Positions 26,745 through 37,855 of a stretch of DNA of 64,000 nt are shown here, in pieces; within the stretch, counting starts at the first letter, position 1, and each line of letters starts with the position of its first letter. The notes below the pieces were generated by a model. It was not told the DNA's origin. It saw only the letters and a list, made by a program, of their open reading frames with translations, and made no database searches. The translations under genes and the position numbers were made by a program. The stretch comes from a cyanobacterium PCC 7702. GTDB lineage: Bacteria > Cyanobacteriota > Cyanobacteriia > Cyanobacteriales > Nostocaceae. The stretch covers positions 140,797 to 204,796 of the forward strand of contig KB235926.1 of assembly GCA_000332255.1 (NCBI GenBank). Direction: 5' to 3'.

Positions 26745-28853
26745 CTATGCCAACCCCACTACTGTAATTACTAAATCAATTATCTTAATACCAAAAAAAG
26801 GTACGATTATACCGCCCAAACCATAAAGGAGGATATGGCGTTGCAGCAATTGTTGGGATGCTAGGGGTCTGAACTTTACACCCTTAAGTGCAAGGGGGAT
26901 CAAAGCTGGGATAATCAAAGCATCGTAGATCAGTGTTGACAGCACGGCGGAATTGGTGCTGGTTAACCTCATAATATTTAGACCTTGGAGATTGGCAGCA
27001 GTAAACAATACCGGGATGATTGCAAAATACTTAGCAAGATCGTTGGTAATGGAGAATATTGTCAGTGCAGCGCGAGTAATTAGCAATTGTTTGGCAATAG
27101 TAACTATATCAACGAATTTTGTGGGATCGGAGTCCAAGTCAACTATATCGGCTGCTTCCTTAGCTGTGGGAGTACCAGTATTCATTGCTACTCCAACATC
27201 CGCTTGCATGAGTGCGGGAGCATCGTTTGTACCGTCTCCGGTCATGGCTACGATTTTGCCTTGGGTTTGTTCCTGTTGAATAATGGCGACTTTGTCTTCT
27301 GGGGTAGCTTGGGCAATGAAATTATCTACTCCAGCTTCTTTAGCGATCGCACCGGCGGTGATATGATTGTCTCCCGTTACCATGATGGAACGCACTCCTA
27401 TGCGTCGCAATTGTTCGAAGCGATCGCGCATTCCAGGTTTGACAATATCCTTCAGATAAATAACACCGTAAATTTCGTTATCCAAACAAACGGCTAGAGG
27501 TGTACCTCCCTGCTGGGAAATCATTTCGTAGACTGTATCCAATTGGGAGGAAACATGTCCGTTGCGGGAACGCACAAATCCCTTAATTGCATCTACCGCT
27601 CCCTTGCGCGCTTGTCGTCCGTTGGGCAAGTTTGTACCGCTAATTCGAGTTCTGGCTGAAAATTCAATTCCTTCAGCTTTATTGAGATCGAAATCTATTT
27701 TCGCTCCCAATTTTTGGGAAGCACGGACTATTGATTTCCCCTCCGGTGTTTCGTCAAACACACTTGCAGCCAAAGCTACGGAGGCGATTTGTTCTAGAGA
27801 GCGACCGTCGATGGGAATAAATCCCTCTGCCAGGCGATTTCCGAAGGTAATTGTACCTGTTTTATCCAAAACCAAAGTGTTAACGTCGCCACAGTTTTCT
27901 ATCGCTCGTTCGGAAGTTGCAATGATATTAAATTGCGCCACTCTATCCATAGCAGCAATACCAATAGCAGCAAGCAATCCGCCAACAGTTTTGGGAAGCA
28001 ATACCACCAATAAAGCTACTAAAATTGGTACGCTGACAGGACTGCCAATGTAGTTAGCAAAAGGTGGTATGGTGGCAACAACCAATAAAAATATTAAACT
28101 GAGAGCCGCCAGCAGCACCGTGAGAACAATTTCGTTTGCTGTTTTGCTGTGTTCTGTTTTTTCGACTAAAGCGATCATGCGGTCGATAAAGCCTTTACCG
28201 GGATCGGCGGTGATTCGCACAATCAATTCGTCGGAGATAATTCGTGTACCGCCAATAACGGAGCTGGAAACATCGGAACCTGTTTCTTTTAATACTGGTG
28301 CTGACTCTCCTGTAATCGCCGATTCGTCTACGCTCGCTGCACCCATAATCACTTCTCCATCGGCAGGAATGATATCACCAGCACTGAGGTAAACTGTATC
28401 GCCCCGCCGCAAACTGCTGGAGGAAACTTCTGCGATCGTTCCGTCAGAAAAAAGTTTTTTGGCGATGGTTTCTGACTTTGTGGAACGCAGTGCATCAGCT
28501 TGAGCTTTACCTCGTGCTTGTGCTAAAGCTTCGGCAAAATTGGTAAACCAAACGGTAAGGAATAAAACCAACGCCATCAAGCCATTGAGCAAGCGGGGGT
28601 TTTGACTAGAAACAGGACCAAATAATTCGGGTTCAATGGTAACTGCTAAGGTAACAAGGGTGCTCACCCAAACTAAAAACATGACTGGATTTTTAACTGC
28701 ATGTTTGGGATTGAGCTTGAAAAAGGCGTCTTTGATAGCTCCAGGATAAATTCCTTTTGTATTGACTTTTGCTTTTTTGCGGGCGTAACGGCGATCGTAC
28801 GGATGAAGGCGTTGGGGTTTAGGTGGTTTGGAGGTAGTTGCAACTGGATTCAT
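26745..28853 (-). CDS. kdpB: Potassium-transporting P-type ATPase catalytic subunit KdpB
   Basis: The 702-residue P-type ATPase that powers high-affinity potassium uptake at the cytoplasmic membrane. Motifs: actuator TGES (in ITGESAPVLKE), phosphorylation site DKTGTITFGNR, and hinge TGDGTNDAPALMQADVGVAMN. The pattern of seven transmembrane helices is normal for KdpB. The ATG at 28853 lies 108 bp after kdpA; a tiny hydrophobic ORF ends on this start codon. kdpA, B and C are consecutive and one transcript is likely. Confidence 0.97.
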   Translation of the reverse strand: MNPVATTSKPPKPQRLHPYDRRYARKKAKVNTKGIYPGAIKDAFFKLNPKHAVKNPVMFLVWVSTLVTLAVTIEPELFGPVSSQNPRLLNGLMALVLFLTVWFTNFAEALAQARGKAQADALRSTKSETIAKKLFSDGTIAEVSSSSLRRGDTVYLSAGDIIPADGEVIMGAASVDESAITGESAPVLKETGSDVSSSVIGGTRIISDELIVRITADPGKGFIDRMIALVEKTEHSKTANEIVLTVLLAALSLIFLLVVATIPPFANYIGSPVSVPILVALLVVLLPKTVGGLLAAIGIAAMDRVAQFNIIATSERAIENCGDVNTLVLDKTGTITFGNRLAEGFIPIDGRSLEQIASVALAASVFDETPEGKSIVRASQKLGAKIDFDLNKAEGIEFSARTRISGTNLPNGRQARKGAVDAIKGFVRSRNGHVSSQLDTVYEMISQQGGTPLAVCLDNEIYGVIYLKDIVKPGMRDRFEQLRRIGVRSIMVTGDNHITAGAIAKEAGVDNFIAQATPEDKVAIIQQEQTQGKIVAMTGDGTNDAPALMQADVGVAMNTGTPTAKEAADIVDLDSDPTKFVDIVTIAKQLLITRAALTIFSITNDLAKYFAIIPVLFTAANLQGLNIMRLTSTNSAVLSTLIYDALIIPALIPLALKGVKFRPLASQQLLQRHILLYGLGGIIVPFFGIKIIDLVITVVGLA

Positions 28854-28961
28854 ATGAGTGGTTGGGTCAGTGAGTGGATGGGCAAAATGAAAGTTATGAG
28901 CGGAGGTAAAAAAGTCATGAACTAAAGTACTTACCCCTTTTCGTCAACAGTCCCCTATCCT

Positions 28962-30647
28962 TTAACTGCCAGTGGCAATTTTAAAGCCTTCGGCGACCGG
29001 ACCTAAAACCAAAACAGGAAAGAAAGTTAGGACTGCTAAGATCAAACTGACTGCGGCGGTAACGCAAGCAAATAGCAGCGTGTCGGTTTTGAGGATAGTT
29101 GGAGTTTTGGGAACTATTTGTTTTTTGGCCATGCTGTCTGCAAGCAACAGCATGACAATAATCGGAACGTAGCGTCCTAAAAGCAAGCTGGGAATAGTGC
29201 TTAAATTCCACCACAGGGTATTGTCTTGCAAACCTTCAAACCCAGAGCCATTATTTGCACCAGCTGAGGCGTATTCGTAAACTACTTGAGAAATGCCGTG
29301 AAAAACAGGATTGCTAATACCAGACAACTGTTGGGGAAATGCTAGGGTAATGGCACTGGGAATTAAAACCACCACAGGATGAATTAACAATACAATTGCC
29401 AGCAGCAAAATTTCCCGCTTTTCAATTTTGCGGCCGAGAAATTCTGGTGTGTGTCCCGCTAACAAACTGCTTAAGAAGACAGTAAGAATTACGTATATTA
29501 ATAAGTATGCAACTCCCGTTCCCTGACCGCCCCAGATAATTTGTAAAAACATATTTAGTAAGGTACAGAAACTGCCGGCGGGCATAAGAGAATCGTGCAT
29601 GCCGTTAACGGCGCCAGTCATGGTGCTGGTGGTCAAAATTGCCCAAAATGCAGTTACGATCGGGCCAAAGCGCACTTCTTTTCCTTCTAAGTTAGGCTGT
29701 TCGATGCCTAAAGTAGCGTTGACAACGGTGTTGCCTTGATATTCTGCATTGGCTGTTATGCTTACTAAAATCAGAAAAATTACAAATACCATCCAAAATA
29801 GCAGCCATGCTTGTTTGGTATTTTTAGCAAAGATACCGTAGGTGTAAATTAAGGCTGCTGGAATTGCAGCCATGGCAATCATTTCGATTAGATTGGAAAT
29901 GGCATTGGGATTTTCAAACGGATGAGCAGAGTTAGTGGCAAAAAAGCCTCCTCCGTTTTCACCCAATTGTTTAATCATTTCGAAGGAAGCTACCGGTCCT
30001 CTGGCGATGTATTGGGTAGCTCCTTCTAAAGTTGTGACGATCTCTGGTCCTAAAAATGTTTGCGGGACACCACAAGCAACTAATGCGATCGCTCCTGCGA
30101 TCGACAAGGGTAGCAAAATTCGCGTGATTGCACGGGTAAAATCTACGTAAAAATTCCCCAGGGGTCTACCTGTTAACCCGCGGATAAAAGCAATACCTGT
30201 CGCTAACCCCGTAGCTGCGGAGGTAAACATCAAAAAGCCTAAAGCTGCGGTTTGACTAAAATAACTAACGGTGGTTTCAGGAATGTAGTGTTGTTGGTCG
30301 GTATTGGTTAAAAAGGATATTGTCGCGTGCAGCACCACATCCCATCTGGGGGCGTGTAAGTGATTGGGATTTAAAGGTAAATAACCCTGCAACTTCACAA
30401 TTAAGTAGACTGCACCACCCGCAAGTAAGTTGCTCAAAAGTATGGCTCGAGCATACAGCCAACCTGTCATGTCTTGTTTTCCACGCACTCCGGAAAGTGC
30501 GTAGATAGTTTTTTCTATTGGATTGGCAATAGGGTCAAGCAGTGTTGTTTCACCCAAGAACACGCGCGCTATGTATCTTCCTAATAACGGAGTAATGGCT
30601 ATTAAAATACAAAGCGTTAAGCTAATTTGTATCCATCCTTGTCCCAT
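28962..30647 (-). CDS. kdpA: Potassium-transporting ATPase channel subunit KdpA
   Basis: The 561-residue channel-like subunit that binds and conducts potassium across the cytoplasmic membrane. It has about ten transmembrane helices and the four selectivity-filter-like loops, for example TTNTDQQHY-like [50 protein letters not shown] and [11 protein letters not shown]. The ATG at 30647 (MGQGWIQ) is chosen; a TTG at 30662 precedes it in frame. It is the first gene of kdpABCD, which is normally induced by potassium limitation or turgor stress. Confidence 0.96.
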   Translation of the reverse strand: MGQGWIQISLTLCILIAITPLLGRYIARVFLGETTLLDPIANPIEKTIYALSGVRGKQDMTGWLYARAILLSNLLAGGAVYLIVKLQGYLPLNPNHLHAPRWDVVLHATISFLTNTDQQHYIPETTVSYFSQTAALGFLMFTSAATGLATGIAFIRGLTGRPLGNFYVDFTRAITRILLPLSIAGAIALVACGVPQTFLGPEIVTTLEGATQYIARGPVASFEMIKQLGENGGGFFATNSAHPFENPNAISNLIEMIAMAAIPAALIYTYGIFAKNTKQAWLLFWMVFVIFLILVSITANAEYQGNTVVNATLGIEQPNLEGKEVRFGPIVTAFWAILTTSTMTGAVNGMHDSLMPAGSFCTLLNMFLQIIWGGQGTGVAYLLIYVILTVFLSSLLAGHTPEFLGRKIEKREILLLAIVLLIHPVVVLIPSAITLAFPQQLSGISNPVFHGISQVVYEYASAGANNGSGFEGLQDNTLWWNLSTIPSLLLGRYVPIIVMLLLADSMAKKQIVPKTPTILKTDTLLFACVTAAVSLILAVLTFFPVLVLGPVAEGFKIATGS

Positions 30648-30662
30648 GTATTTTTCGCTCAA

Positions 30663-31119
30663 CTCACTGTAGTTTTTTGTTTCTTACTGCTAACAACCGT
30701 GAAATTTAATTGAGTTGATTTTTTTACTTTTTTACCTATTTGGAATGTAATTTATCTTTAGTATTTATGCACCATATTTGCATTTTCGTTCATCTTTCCT
30801 CTCTTTGAGAGAAGCGATAATTCTTTTTATTATTTAATAACTTCTTGCCGCCGGTACAAGTATGTTTTTATACATTGTTTTTGTCAAGGGATGAAACTAT
30901 GTTAGGGTCGTACTAAAAGGATCAAAATTGTATTGCATATCAATTTCCTAAATTTCCTAAAAGTTAAATTAATTATTATATAGACAATGTTTAGTTATAA
31001 ATTTAGTGGCAACAGCTAAAAAATAGCCGTTTTTTTCTCCGCTATGATTGCTGTAGCTAACTTGTTTGCCAGCTTTAGATCCCAAGGGAACTATGGTGCT
31101 GTTATTGGTAGGTAGAATG
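30663..31119. other. Upstream region of the kdp operon
   Basis: These 457 bp between priA and kdpA are AT-rich. A small CTCTC/GAGAG hairpin lies near 30800. I see no c-di-AMP riboswitch core and no gene. The kdp promoter is presumably here, but I cannot pick it out with confidence. Confidence 0.4.
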
Positions 31120-33669
31120 TCAATACATTATATTTAACGGATCCACGTCTATTGTCAAACTAACAGATGACGGACAAAGTTGACGCAGCTGCTCCCAATC
31201 TGGTAGACCAGGTAATACATCAGGGCTTAATTTTAAGAGAATTTGCCAGCGATAGCGATTTGCAAGCCGTAAAATACTAGCTGGCGCTGGTCCTAAGATT
31301 TCTAGACCATGTTGTGGTGCTAAAGCGGTTGCGACAGCATTTGCTGTTGTTTCCACTTGCGTTGCATCCAAACCGCTCAAACGCAACAAGATCAACCTTC
31401 CGTAGGGAGGATAATTCAACGCTTGGCGTTGTTGTAATTCTGTTTCAATAAAAGAATCATAATCGTGATTTCGCACCGCTGCAATTACCGGATGTTCGGG
31501 AGTGTAAGTTTGGATAATCGCCTTACCCGGATCTTCACCTCTACCAGCACGTCCAGCTACCTGAGTTAAAATTTGAAACGCCCGTTCGCTTGCACGGTAA
31601 TCGGATAAATGCAAAAGTCCATCAGCAGCAACAACTCCCACCAGCGTTACCTGTGGTAAATCTAATCCTTTGGCGAGCATTTGCGTACCCACCAACAAAT
31701 CTGCTTCTTGATTCGTAAATTTACTCAGTAAGGTTCGGTGCGCTCCTTTGGTGCGGGTGGTATCGCTGTCAAAACGAATAAAACGCAGCTGGGGAAATTG
31801 TCTTGTTAATTCTTGGGCAACTCGTTGCGTACCGCAACCAAAGAATTTCAGGTAAGGGGAACCGCACTCGGGACAGTGGCGGGGATGCGATCGCTTATAA
31901 TTGCAGTAATGACAGCGCAGAATTTGCGGTGCGTTTTCTTCAGCGTAGTGGTACGACAACGATACATCGCAGTGGGGACACTCCAGCACGTAACCGCAAT
32001 GGCGACAAGATACAAATGTACTGTGTCCCCGTCTGTGGATAAATAATATTCCCTGCTGATTGCGTTGCTTGAGTTCTTGCAAGGCTTTTTGTAAAGATTT
32101 GCTAAAGATAGAGCGGTTTCCCTGTTGGAATTCTTGTCGCATATCCACCACCTCTACAGGTGGTAAAGGACGAGAGTTAATACGTTCGGGAAGAGACAGG
32201 TAGTAAGATGAATTTTTTTGCTGTTCCTGGTGTTTAAACCTAAACCAACTTTCTACAGAGGGAGTAGCTGAACCTAAAACCAAGGGAATATTTTCTAACT
32301 GCGCGCGCCATTGAGCAACAGTGCGAGCATGGTAGGTGGGAACGGGAGAATCTTGTTTAAAGCTGCTGTCGTGTTCTTCATCTAAGATAATTAAACCCAA
32401 ATTCGGTAAAGGAGCAAAAACTGCACTGCGCGTACCGATAACTACCTGGGGTTCTCCCGTTAGCATTTGTCGCCAGCTGTCGTAGCGTTCTCCGTCAGAA
32501 AGGGCGCTATGATAAACAACTACGGACGCGCGCTTGCTGTTCGGCATATTTTTTGAAAATCGCGCCCGAAAACGATCGGTAAGTTGGGGTGTCAGTCCAA
32601 TTTCCGGTACCAAAACAAGAGCGGATTTTCCTTGCGCTAGTAAAGGAGCGATCGCCTGCAGGTAAACTTCTGTTTTTCCAGAACCAGTTACTCCGTGTAA
32701 CAATACACTTTTGTAGCCATGCATTTCCCTGATAGTGGATAAAGCTTGCAATTGAGCTGGTGTTAGTATTTTTTTGGGTTCCTGGAATTGTGCTTGTTGT
32801 ATACCTGAGGTTTCGCTTCGCAATACTTCCCGCTGTTGAATAACAATGTAGCCTTTTTGTTCTAAAGCTTTTAAAGTCGAGGGACTAGCACGGCAAATTT
32901 CTAGTAACTCACCATACCACAATTCCCCACCCCGCCTTCGCAGCACTTCTAAAATTTGTTGCTGGCGAGCAGTTAAGTTTGTTTCCCAGTTATTGCTTGT
33001 CAGCGTGACAGCTTTTTGTAGTTTTGGTCGAGCTGCTCGTGGTGGCTCTAAATAGCTTTCTACCAGCTTGTACTGCTGCAATTGTTTTACTCCCTGGTAA
33101 GCTCCTTTGACTTGTCGCTGGAGATAGGAAAAACTGTAGTCTTTGGTCGGTGAAGATAACAATAGTTCCAAAATTTGCTGTCCTACTGGAGAAAGAAACG
33201 ATTTGTAGGACCAAAAGAATTTTTCGTTTTCCGCCTTTTGCTCAACCAAGCGGATGCGACGCTGCGATCGCCCTAGCAATCCTGGCGGCAGAGCAACTCG
33301 TATTACTTGGATTAATGGAGTATAGTAGTAGGCAGCAACTCGGTTCAATAATTCCCAATAGGTAGCACGAAAAAATCCAGCGCTGACTACATCTTCTACT
33401 TCCCGAATTTTTTGGGGTGGCAAATCCTCAGGCAGCTGTGCTATCAAACGAATAGCGATACCTCCCAAAATTTGGGCCCCAAAAGGTACGCTGACAATAT
33501 CTCCAGGTTTTACTTGTAACTTTTGAGGTAATCGGTACACAAATAGTCCTGGCGCTCCCGCGCAGTCCACCAGGACTTCCACCCACTGATTTTCATTTGT
33601 ACTGGAGTTGTACAAGCCTCCTGGTTCAGCAACAACCAAAGGAGTTAAAGTTAGATCATTTATATACAT
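31120..33669 (-). CDS. priA: Primosomal protein N' (replication restart helicase PriA)
   Basis: A superfamily 2 helicase, 849 residues, which reloads the replisome at stalled forks. The N-terminal DNA-binding region is followed by Walker A LLHGVTGSGKTEVYLQ, DEEH in ILDEEHDSSFKQ, and helicase motif VAGRAGRGEDPGKAIIQT. Zinc-binding cysteines appear in pairs in CRHCGYVLECPHCDVSL and CHYCNYKRSHPRHCPECGS, the signature that separates PriA from other helicases. It is longer than E. coli PriA (732 residues) because of the N-terminal extension usual in cyanobacteria. The start at 33669 is an ATG. Confidence 0.95.
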   Translation of the reverse strand: MYINDLTLTPLVVAEPGGLYNSSTNENQWVEVLVDCAGAPGLFVYRLPQKLQVKPGDIVSVPFGAQILGGIAIRLIAQLPEDLPPQKIREVEDVVSAGFFRATYWELLNRVAAYYYTPLIQVIRVALPPGLLGRSQRRIRLVEQKAENEKFFWSYKSFLSPVGQQILELLLSSPTKDYSFSYLQRQVKGAYQGVKQLQQYKLVESYLEPPRAARPKLQKAVTLTSNNWETNLTARQQQILEVLRRRGGELWYGELLEICRASPSTLKALEQKGYIVIQQREVLRSETSGIQQAQFQEPKKILTPAQLQALSTIREMHGYKSVLLHGVTGSGKTEVYLQAIAPLLAQGKSALVLVPEIGLTPQLTDRFRARFSKNMPNSKRASVVVYHSALSDGERYDSWRQMLTGEPQVVIGTRSAVFAPLPNLGLIILDEEHDSSFKQDSPVPTYHARTVAQWRAQLENIPLVLGSATPSVESWFRFKHQEQQKNSSYYLSLPERINSRPLPPVEVVDMRQEFQQGNRSIFSKSLQKALQELKQRNQQGILFIHRRGHSTFVSCRHCGYVLECPHCDVSLSYHYAEENAPQILRCHYCNYKRSHPRHCPECGSPYLKFFGCGTQRVAQELTRQFPQLRFIRFDSDTTRTKGAHRTLLSKFTNQEADLLVGTQMLAKGLDLPQVTLVGVVAADGLLHLSDYRASERAFQILTQVAGRAGRGEDPGKAIIQTYTPEHPVIAAVRNHDYDSFIETELQQRQALNYPPYGRLILLRLSGLDATQVETTANAVATALAPQHGLEILGPAPASILRLANRYRWQILLKLSPDVLPGLPDWEQLRQLCPSSVSLTIDVDPLNIMY

Positions 33670-34483
33670 AGTTCCTCAAATATATAGATATTTTCCTGTT
33701 GTTAGTTGCTGAATTTCTCTATTGTTTGCTCAACTATAACTACCTGTCTTCCTGCAATCAAAATGTAGTTCGCAATACTGTCATAAGACATAATACTTGA
33801 TAAGTTTCCTCTTATGTATTTCCAACGAGGAACGAATATTATCTATATGCGGTAGGTAACACCCCTTTCATGTAGAGCCTATACAACTTTTGGGTTGATG
33901 GCGTCTAGAAAATAAGCTTTTCTCCCTATTGATAGATATTAATTACTCTTAGTATATGAGATCCTTTTAACCAAGCAATGCTTCGTATGCCTTGTACTGT
34001 TGGTTTGATTGCATGGGATGAAAGCCCTTAACCATCCATAACTTTACCAGCAAAAAAGTATAAATAGTAAAATACCTTGGGAAAATATATGAAAACTATA
34101 AATATTTAGCAGATTCTGGGGATATGTTTTATATTTGTTAAGTTTAAGCAATTTTGATTGAGGGGGTTTGACATATTTTGTAATTAAGAAAAAGATGAAA
34201 ATATATGGATTGCCGAACTAAATCATGAAAATTGGAATAGTAGTTGCGGTTTTTGTGAGGAAGTGTATCCAACTACCATCCACAGATCAAAAATAGGGTT
34301 GCTAGCATTTTGCCAGCCCTAGCAAACAAGCTAGCTCCCTGTGGTGACAATCTAAGAAAGATTGAAGTTCGGGACAAATTCCAATTAATAGCAGAAGCAT
34401 TTTTTTGCTATCAGACAGGTGCATTTTTCACATACAAATATAAAAACGAGCAAGTATTTGAGAGCAGCTGTCACTAACAACTT
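33670..34483. other. Long intergenic region upstream of the sigma factor gene
   Basis: 814 bp between the divergent priA and sigma factor genes with no open reading frame of note. TTGACA at 34168-34173 is the best -35 element on the plus strand, but the -10 match (AAAGAT after 17 bp) is poor. A long untranslated leader for a group 2 sigma factor would be unremarkable. Confidence 0.35.
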
Positions 34484-35668
34484 ATGTACCAAACCAAGCA
34501 ACAATCCCTACAGGAAGCTATGAATATTGCTGAATTGGGAACAATGGCAATGATACAAAACACTGCCGATCACGAAGAACCAACTTTGGAAAATTTACAA
34601 GCAGTGATAGAAGAACAATCCCCCCTGGTGGAGGAAAACTTAGACAATTTCGAAGAAATTGATGGCCGGGAAGGGGATGAGATGGCAGCAGCACGCCCTT
34701 CGGGATACAATAAAACCGAGTACGACGATGCTGTCGGTGCTTTTTTTAAAGAAATGGCCCGCTATCCGCTGCTTAAACCAGATGAAGAAGTGGAGCTGGC
34801 GCGGCGAGTGCGGTTTTTAGAAGAAGTGAATGAATTGCAAGCTTCCTTGCGAAAAAAACTAGGACAGCAGCCAACTAAGGAAAACATAGCAGCAGATTTA
34901 GGAATTACAGAAAAACAATTAGAACATCGTTTATATCAAGGTCGGGTAGCGAAACGCAAAATGATTCGCTCCAACCTGCGCTTGGTCGTTTCCATCGCCA
35001 AACGATATCTAAACAGGGGAGTACCTTTTTTGGATTTAATTCAAGAAGGAGCGATGGGTTTAAACCGCGCTACAGAAAAGTTTGACCCAGACAAGGGATA
35101 TAAATTTTCTACCTATGCTTATTGGTGGATCAGACAAGCTATTACAAGGGCGATCGCTAATGACGCGCGTACTATTCGCCTACCAATTCACATAGTCGAA
35201 AAACTCAACAAATTAAAAAAAGCTCAAAGAGAACTAAAGCAAAGGTTAGGTCGCAATCCCAACGAAGCAGAAATGGCCCAAGCGTTGGAAATTCCAGCAC
35301 AGCAACTGCGCCAGCTGCAACAATTGCGACGCCAAGCGCTTTCCCTCAACCACCGCGTTGGTAAAGAAGAAGATACGGAATTAGTGGACCTGCTGGAGGA
35401 TGAAGACAATCTCTCTCCAGAAGCAAAAATGAACGAAAGTATGATGCGCCAAGAAATTTGGGAAGTATTGGGCGACGTACTCACTCCCCGGGAAAAAGAT
35501 GTTATCTCTCTCCGGTACGGCTTAACAACCAGCGAACCCTGTACTCTTGAAGAAGTGGGTAACATGTTTAACCTTTCCCGCGAACGAGTACGGCAAATTC
35601 AAAGCAAGGCGATGCGAAAACTACGCCGTCCCCATATAGCCAAACGCTTGAAAGGATGGCTAGCCTAG
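34484..35668 (+). CDS. Group 2 sigma-70 factor (SigC-like)
   Basis: A 394-residue RpoD-family sigma factor. Region 1.2 is DDAVGAFFKEMARYPLL, region 2 contains NLRLVVSIAKRYLNRGVPFLDLIQEG and the -10-recognising YKFSTYAYWWIRQAITRAI, region 3 is IVEKLNKLKKAQRELKQRLG, and region 4 ends with the helix-turn-helix TLEEVGNMFNLSRERVRQIQSKAMRKLRRP. The long acidic region 1.1 of the essential SigA is absent, which indicates a non-essential group 2 factor. The region 2/3 sequence resembles SigC, but I cannot exclude another group 2 member. A short dispersed repeat follows immediately after the stop. Confidence 0.88.
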   Translation: MYQTKQQSLQEAMNIAELGTMAMIQNTADHEEPTLENLQAVIEEQSPLVEENLDNFEEIDGREGDEMAAARPSGYNKTEYDDAVGAFFKEMARYPLLKPDEEVELARRVRFLEEVNELQASLRKKLGQQPTKENIAADLGITEKQLEHRLYQGRVAKRKMIRSNLRLVVSIAKRYLNRGVPFLDLIQEGAMGLNRATEKFDPDKGYKFSTYAYWWIRQAITRAIANDARTIRLPIHIVEKLNKLKKAQRELKQRLGRNPNEAEMAQALEIPAQQLRQLQQLRRQALSLNHRVGKEEDTELVDLLEDEDNLSPEAKMNESMMRQEIWEVLGDVLTPREKDVISLRYGLTTSEPCTLEEVGNMFNLSRERVRQIQSKAMRKLRRPHIAKRLKGWLA

Positions 35669-35670
35669 TA

Positions 35671-35695
35671 ATGCCATCCGGCATGCTTCGCGAAC
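35671..35695 (+). repeat. Short dispersed palindromic repeat, copy B
   Basis: 25-nt copy starting two bases after the sigma factor stop codon. It contains the self-complementary ATGCC-ATCC-GGCAT and TTCGCGAA blocks. It matches copy A (23491-23515) at 24 of 25 positions in the opposite orientation. Confidence 0.7.
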
Positions 35696-35768
35696 AGAAG
35701 TCAAAAGTCAAAATCACTTCAGTTGCTGTTGACTGGTAAAACACACTCCAGAGAAAATGAACTATTGA

Positions 35769-36293
<525 letters not shown>

Positions 36294-36314
36294 TAAAGAA
36301 TTTTCACGAACTTT

Positions 36315-36356
36315 GACAGCTTGTCTTTTGACGCCAAAAAGGTGCAAATCTAAAAA
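36315..36356 (+). promoter_or_regulatory. petJ promoter with 18-bp element shared with the TonB receptor promoter
   Basis: The element GACAGCTTGTCTTTTGAC (36315-36332) begins with a GACA-N3-TGTC dyad and ends inside the -35 box TTGACG (36328-36333). A 17-bp spacer leads to -10 TAAAAA (36351-36356), 57 bp upstream of the petJ ATG. The same 18 bp, in the same register to a 17-bp-spaced TTGACA/TAAAAA promoter, occur at 37823-37864. A dyad over the -35 suggests repressor binding. Confidence 0.65.
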
Positions 36357-36412
36357 TTAGAAATGACATGGGAGTGTATATGCCTTAATTGCTTCAGAGA
36401 AGAGAACACAAG

Positions 36413-36748
36413 ATGAAAAAGATTTTTGTAGTACTGTTGCTGAGCCTGGTAATTTTTACCTTGAATTTTAGTTATCCAGCTTTAGCTGCAGACCTTGCTA
36501 ACGGTGCTAAAGTTTTTAATGCTAATTGTGCTTCTTGTCACGTTGGTGGTAAGAACCTAGTCCAACCAGATAAAAGTTTAAAAAAAAGTGCTCTAGATAA
36601 ATATGGAATGTATTCACTAGATGCAATAATTGCTCAGGTAACCAACGGTAAAAATGCCATGCCAGCCTTTAAGGGACGTTTGAAACCAAGTCAAATTGAA
36701 GATGTAGCAGCATACGTGCTCGAAAGGGCTGAGCAAGATTGGAAGTAA
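36413..36748 (+). CDS. petJ: Cytochrome c6
   Basis: A soluble lumenal electron carrier between cytochrome b6f and photosystem I (or cytochrome oxidase), used in place of plastocyanin when copper is scarce. The 111-residue precursor has a lysine-containing hydrophobic signal peptide cut after ALA (residue 26). The mature protein begins [18 protein letters not shown], with heme attachment C39-x-x-C42-H43. The axial methionine lies in [12 protein letters not shown]. The ATG at 36413 is supported by GAGAACACAAG; an upstream in-frame TTG at 36389 would give an atypical leader. petE is not in the window. Confidence 0.95.
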   Translation: MKKIFVVLLLSLVIFTLNFSYPALAADLANGAKVFNANCASCHVGGKNLVQPDKSLKKSALDKYGMYSLDAIIAQVTNGKNAMPAFKGRLKPSQIEDVAAYVLERAEQDWK

Positions 36749-36877
36749 GGTAGAAATGTAGTAGGTAGTAGTTGGACGATAACTATTATCTACTAATTAG
36801 TTATTACAAATAAAATGCTATTTTCTGTCAGCAATTAACTGAGAGAAGAAGATCTGTTTTGACATCAACTTTCCATC

Positions 36878-37855
36878 ATGAATTGCTGCTATAGATATAT
36901 TTTAAACTTAATTTTTGTTGTTATATTTATCTATTTTTCCCCTACACCTGCTGTTGCTTATTCGCCTTCGATACCTGCTTCCCCAGTTTCAATAGATAAC
37001 TTTTTTCTGTTAGGGGTAGAGAAAATGCGAAATGGCAAATATCAAGAAGCAATCCAAGATTTTCAGCAAGCGATCGCCAACAAAAAAGATTTTGTCGCTG
37101 CTTATAGCAATCGCTGTCTTGCGGAAGTGGAAATACAAGATTACCAAAGCGCGATCGCCGACTGCACCCAAGCAATTAACTTAGCACCTCACACCAGCAC
37201 TGAAGCTTATATCAACCGTGGATTGGCCTACTACAGACAAGGCAATTATCCAGCAGCGATCGCCGATTACAATCAAGCGATCGCCCTCAAACCCTATAAT
37301 TTTCGTGCTTACTATAACCGAGGTATAGCCAACGCTTCCATCGGCAATTACCAGCAGGCAATTGCTGATTATAATTTAGCCTTAAGTCAAATCCCCCCAG
37401 GATTGAATTTTTTAGTTGCTGATATTTACAACGACCGAGGGTTAGCACGCTTGCAACTACAAAATCCGCAAGCGGCCATGCTCGATTTTGATAAAGCAAT
37501 TCGTTTGCATCCTCTGGACGAGAGAGCTTTTTTCAACCGGGGTTGTGCTTGTGCTCTTCAAGAAAATTATACAGGTGCAGTACGTGATTTTACTGAAGCG
37601 ACGCGGCTTGCTCCCGGGGATGGGGATGCTTATATTAACAGGGGAATAGCTTTATATCACCTTGGTTACGAACAAAGAGCGATCGCCGATTTGCAAAAAG
37701 CAGCGGCATTATTTAACTATCAAGGTAAAAAAATAGCTTACCAAAAAACATTATCTCTAATCAAGTTTGTGCAAAAACAAATGTCATCTCATATTAACAT
37801 TGCGCTTATCAAAATAAAGTACGACAGCTTGTCTTTTGACAGTAGTTTTTATTAA
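36878..37855 (+). CDS. Exported TPR repeat protein
   Basis: A 325-residue protein with an N-terminal signal sequence (LNLIFVVIFIYFSPTPAVAYS) followed by about six tetratricopeptide repeats, for example KYQEAIQDFQQAIANKKDFVAAYSNR and YPAAIADYNQAIALKPYNFRAYYNR. TPR arrays bind other proteins; no catalytic domain is present. An alternative is a lumenal or periplasmic assembly factor. It sits between petJ and the TonB receptor on the same strand, and its 3' end contains the receptor promoter element. The unusual C-terminal KIKYDSLSFDSSFY is read from that element. Confidence 0.8.
   Translation: MNCCYRYILNLIFVVIFIYFSPTPAVAYSPSIPASPVSIDNFFLLGVEKMRNGKYQEAIQDFQQAIANKKDFVAAYSNRCLAEVEIQDYQSAIADCTQAINLAPHTSTEAYINRGLAYYRQGNYPAAIADYNQAIALKPYNFRAYYNRGIANASIGNYQQAIADYNLALSQIPPGLNFLVADIYNDRGLARLQLQNPQAAMLDFDKAIRLHPLDERAFFNRGCACALQENYTGAVRDFTEATRLAPGDGDAYINRGIALYHLGYEQRAIADLQKAAALFNYQGKKIAYQKTLSLIKFVQKQMSSHINIALIKIKYDSLSFDSSFY

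Noticed and set aside
30663-31119. c-di-AMP (ydaO-type) riboswitch upstream of kdpA
   Set aside because: I looked for its conserved core blocks and did not find them; the region is plain AT-rich DNA.
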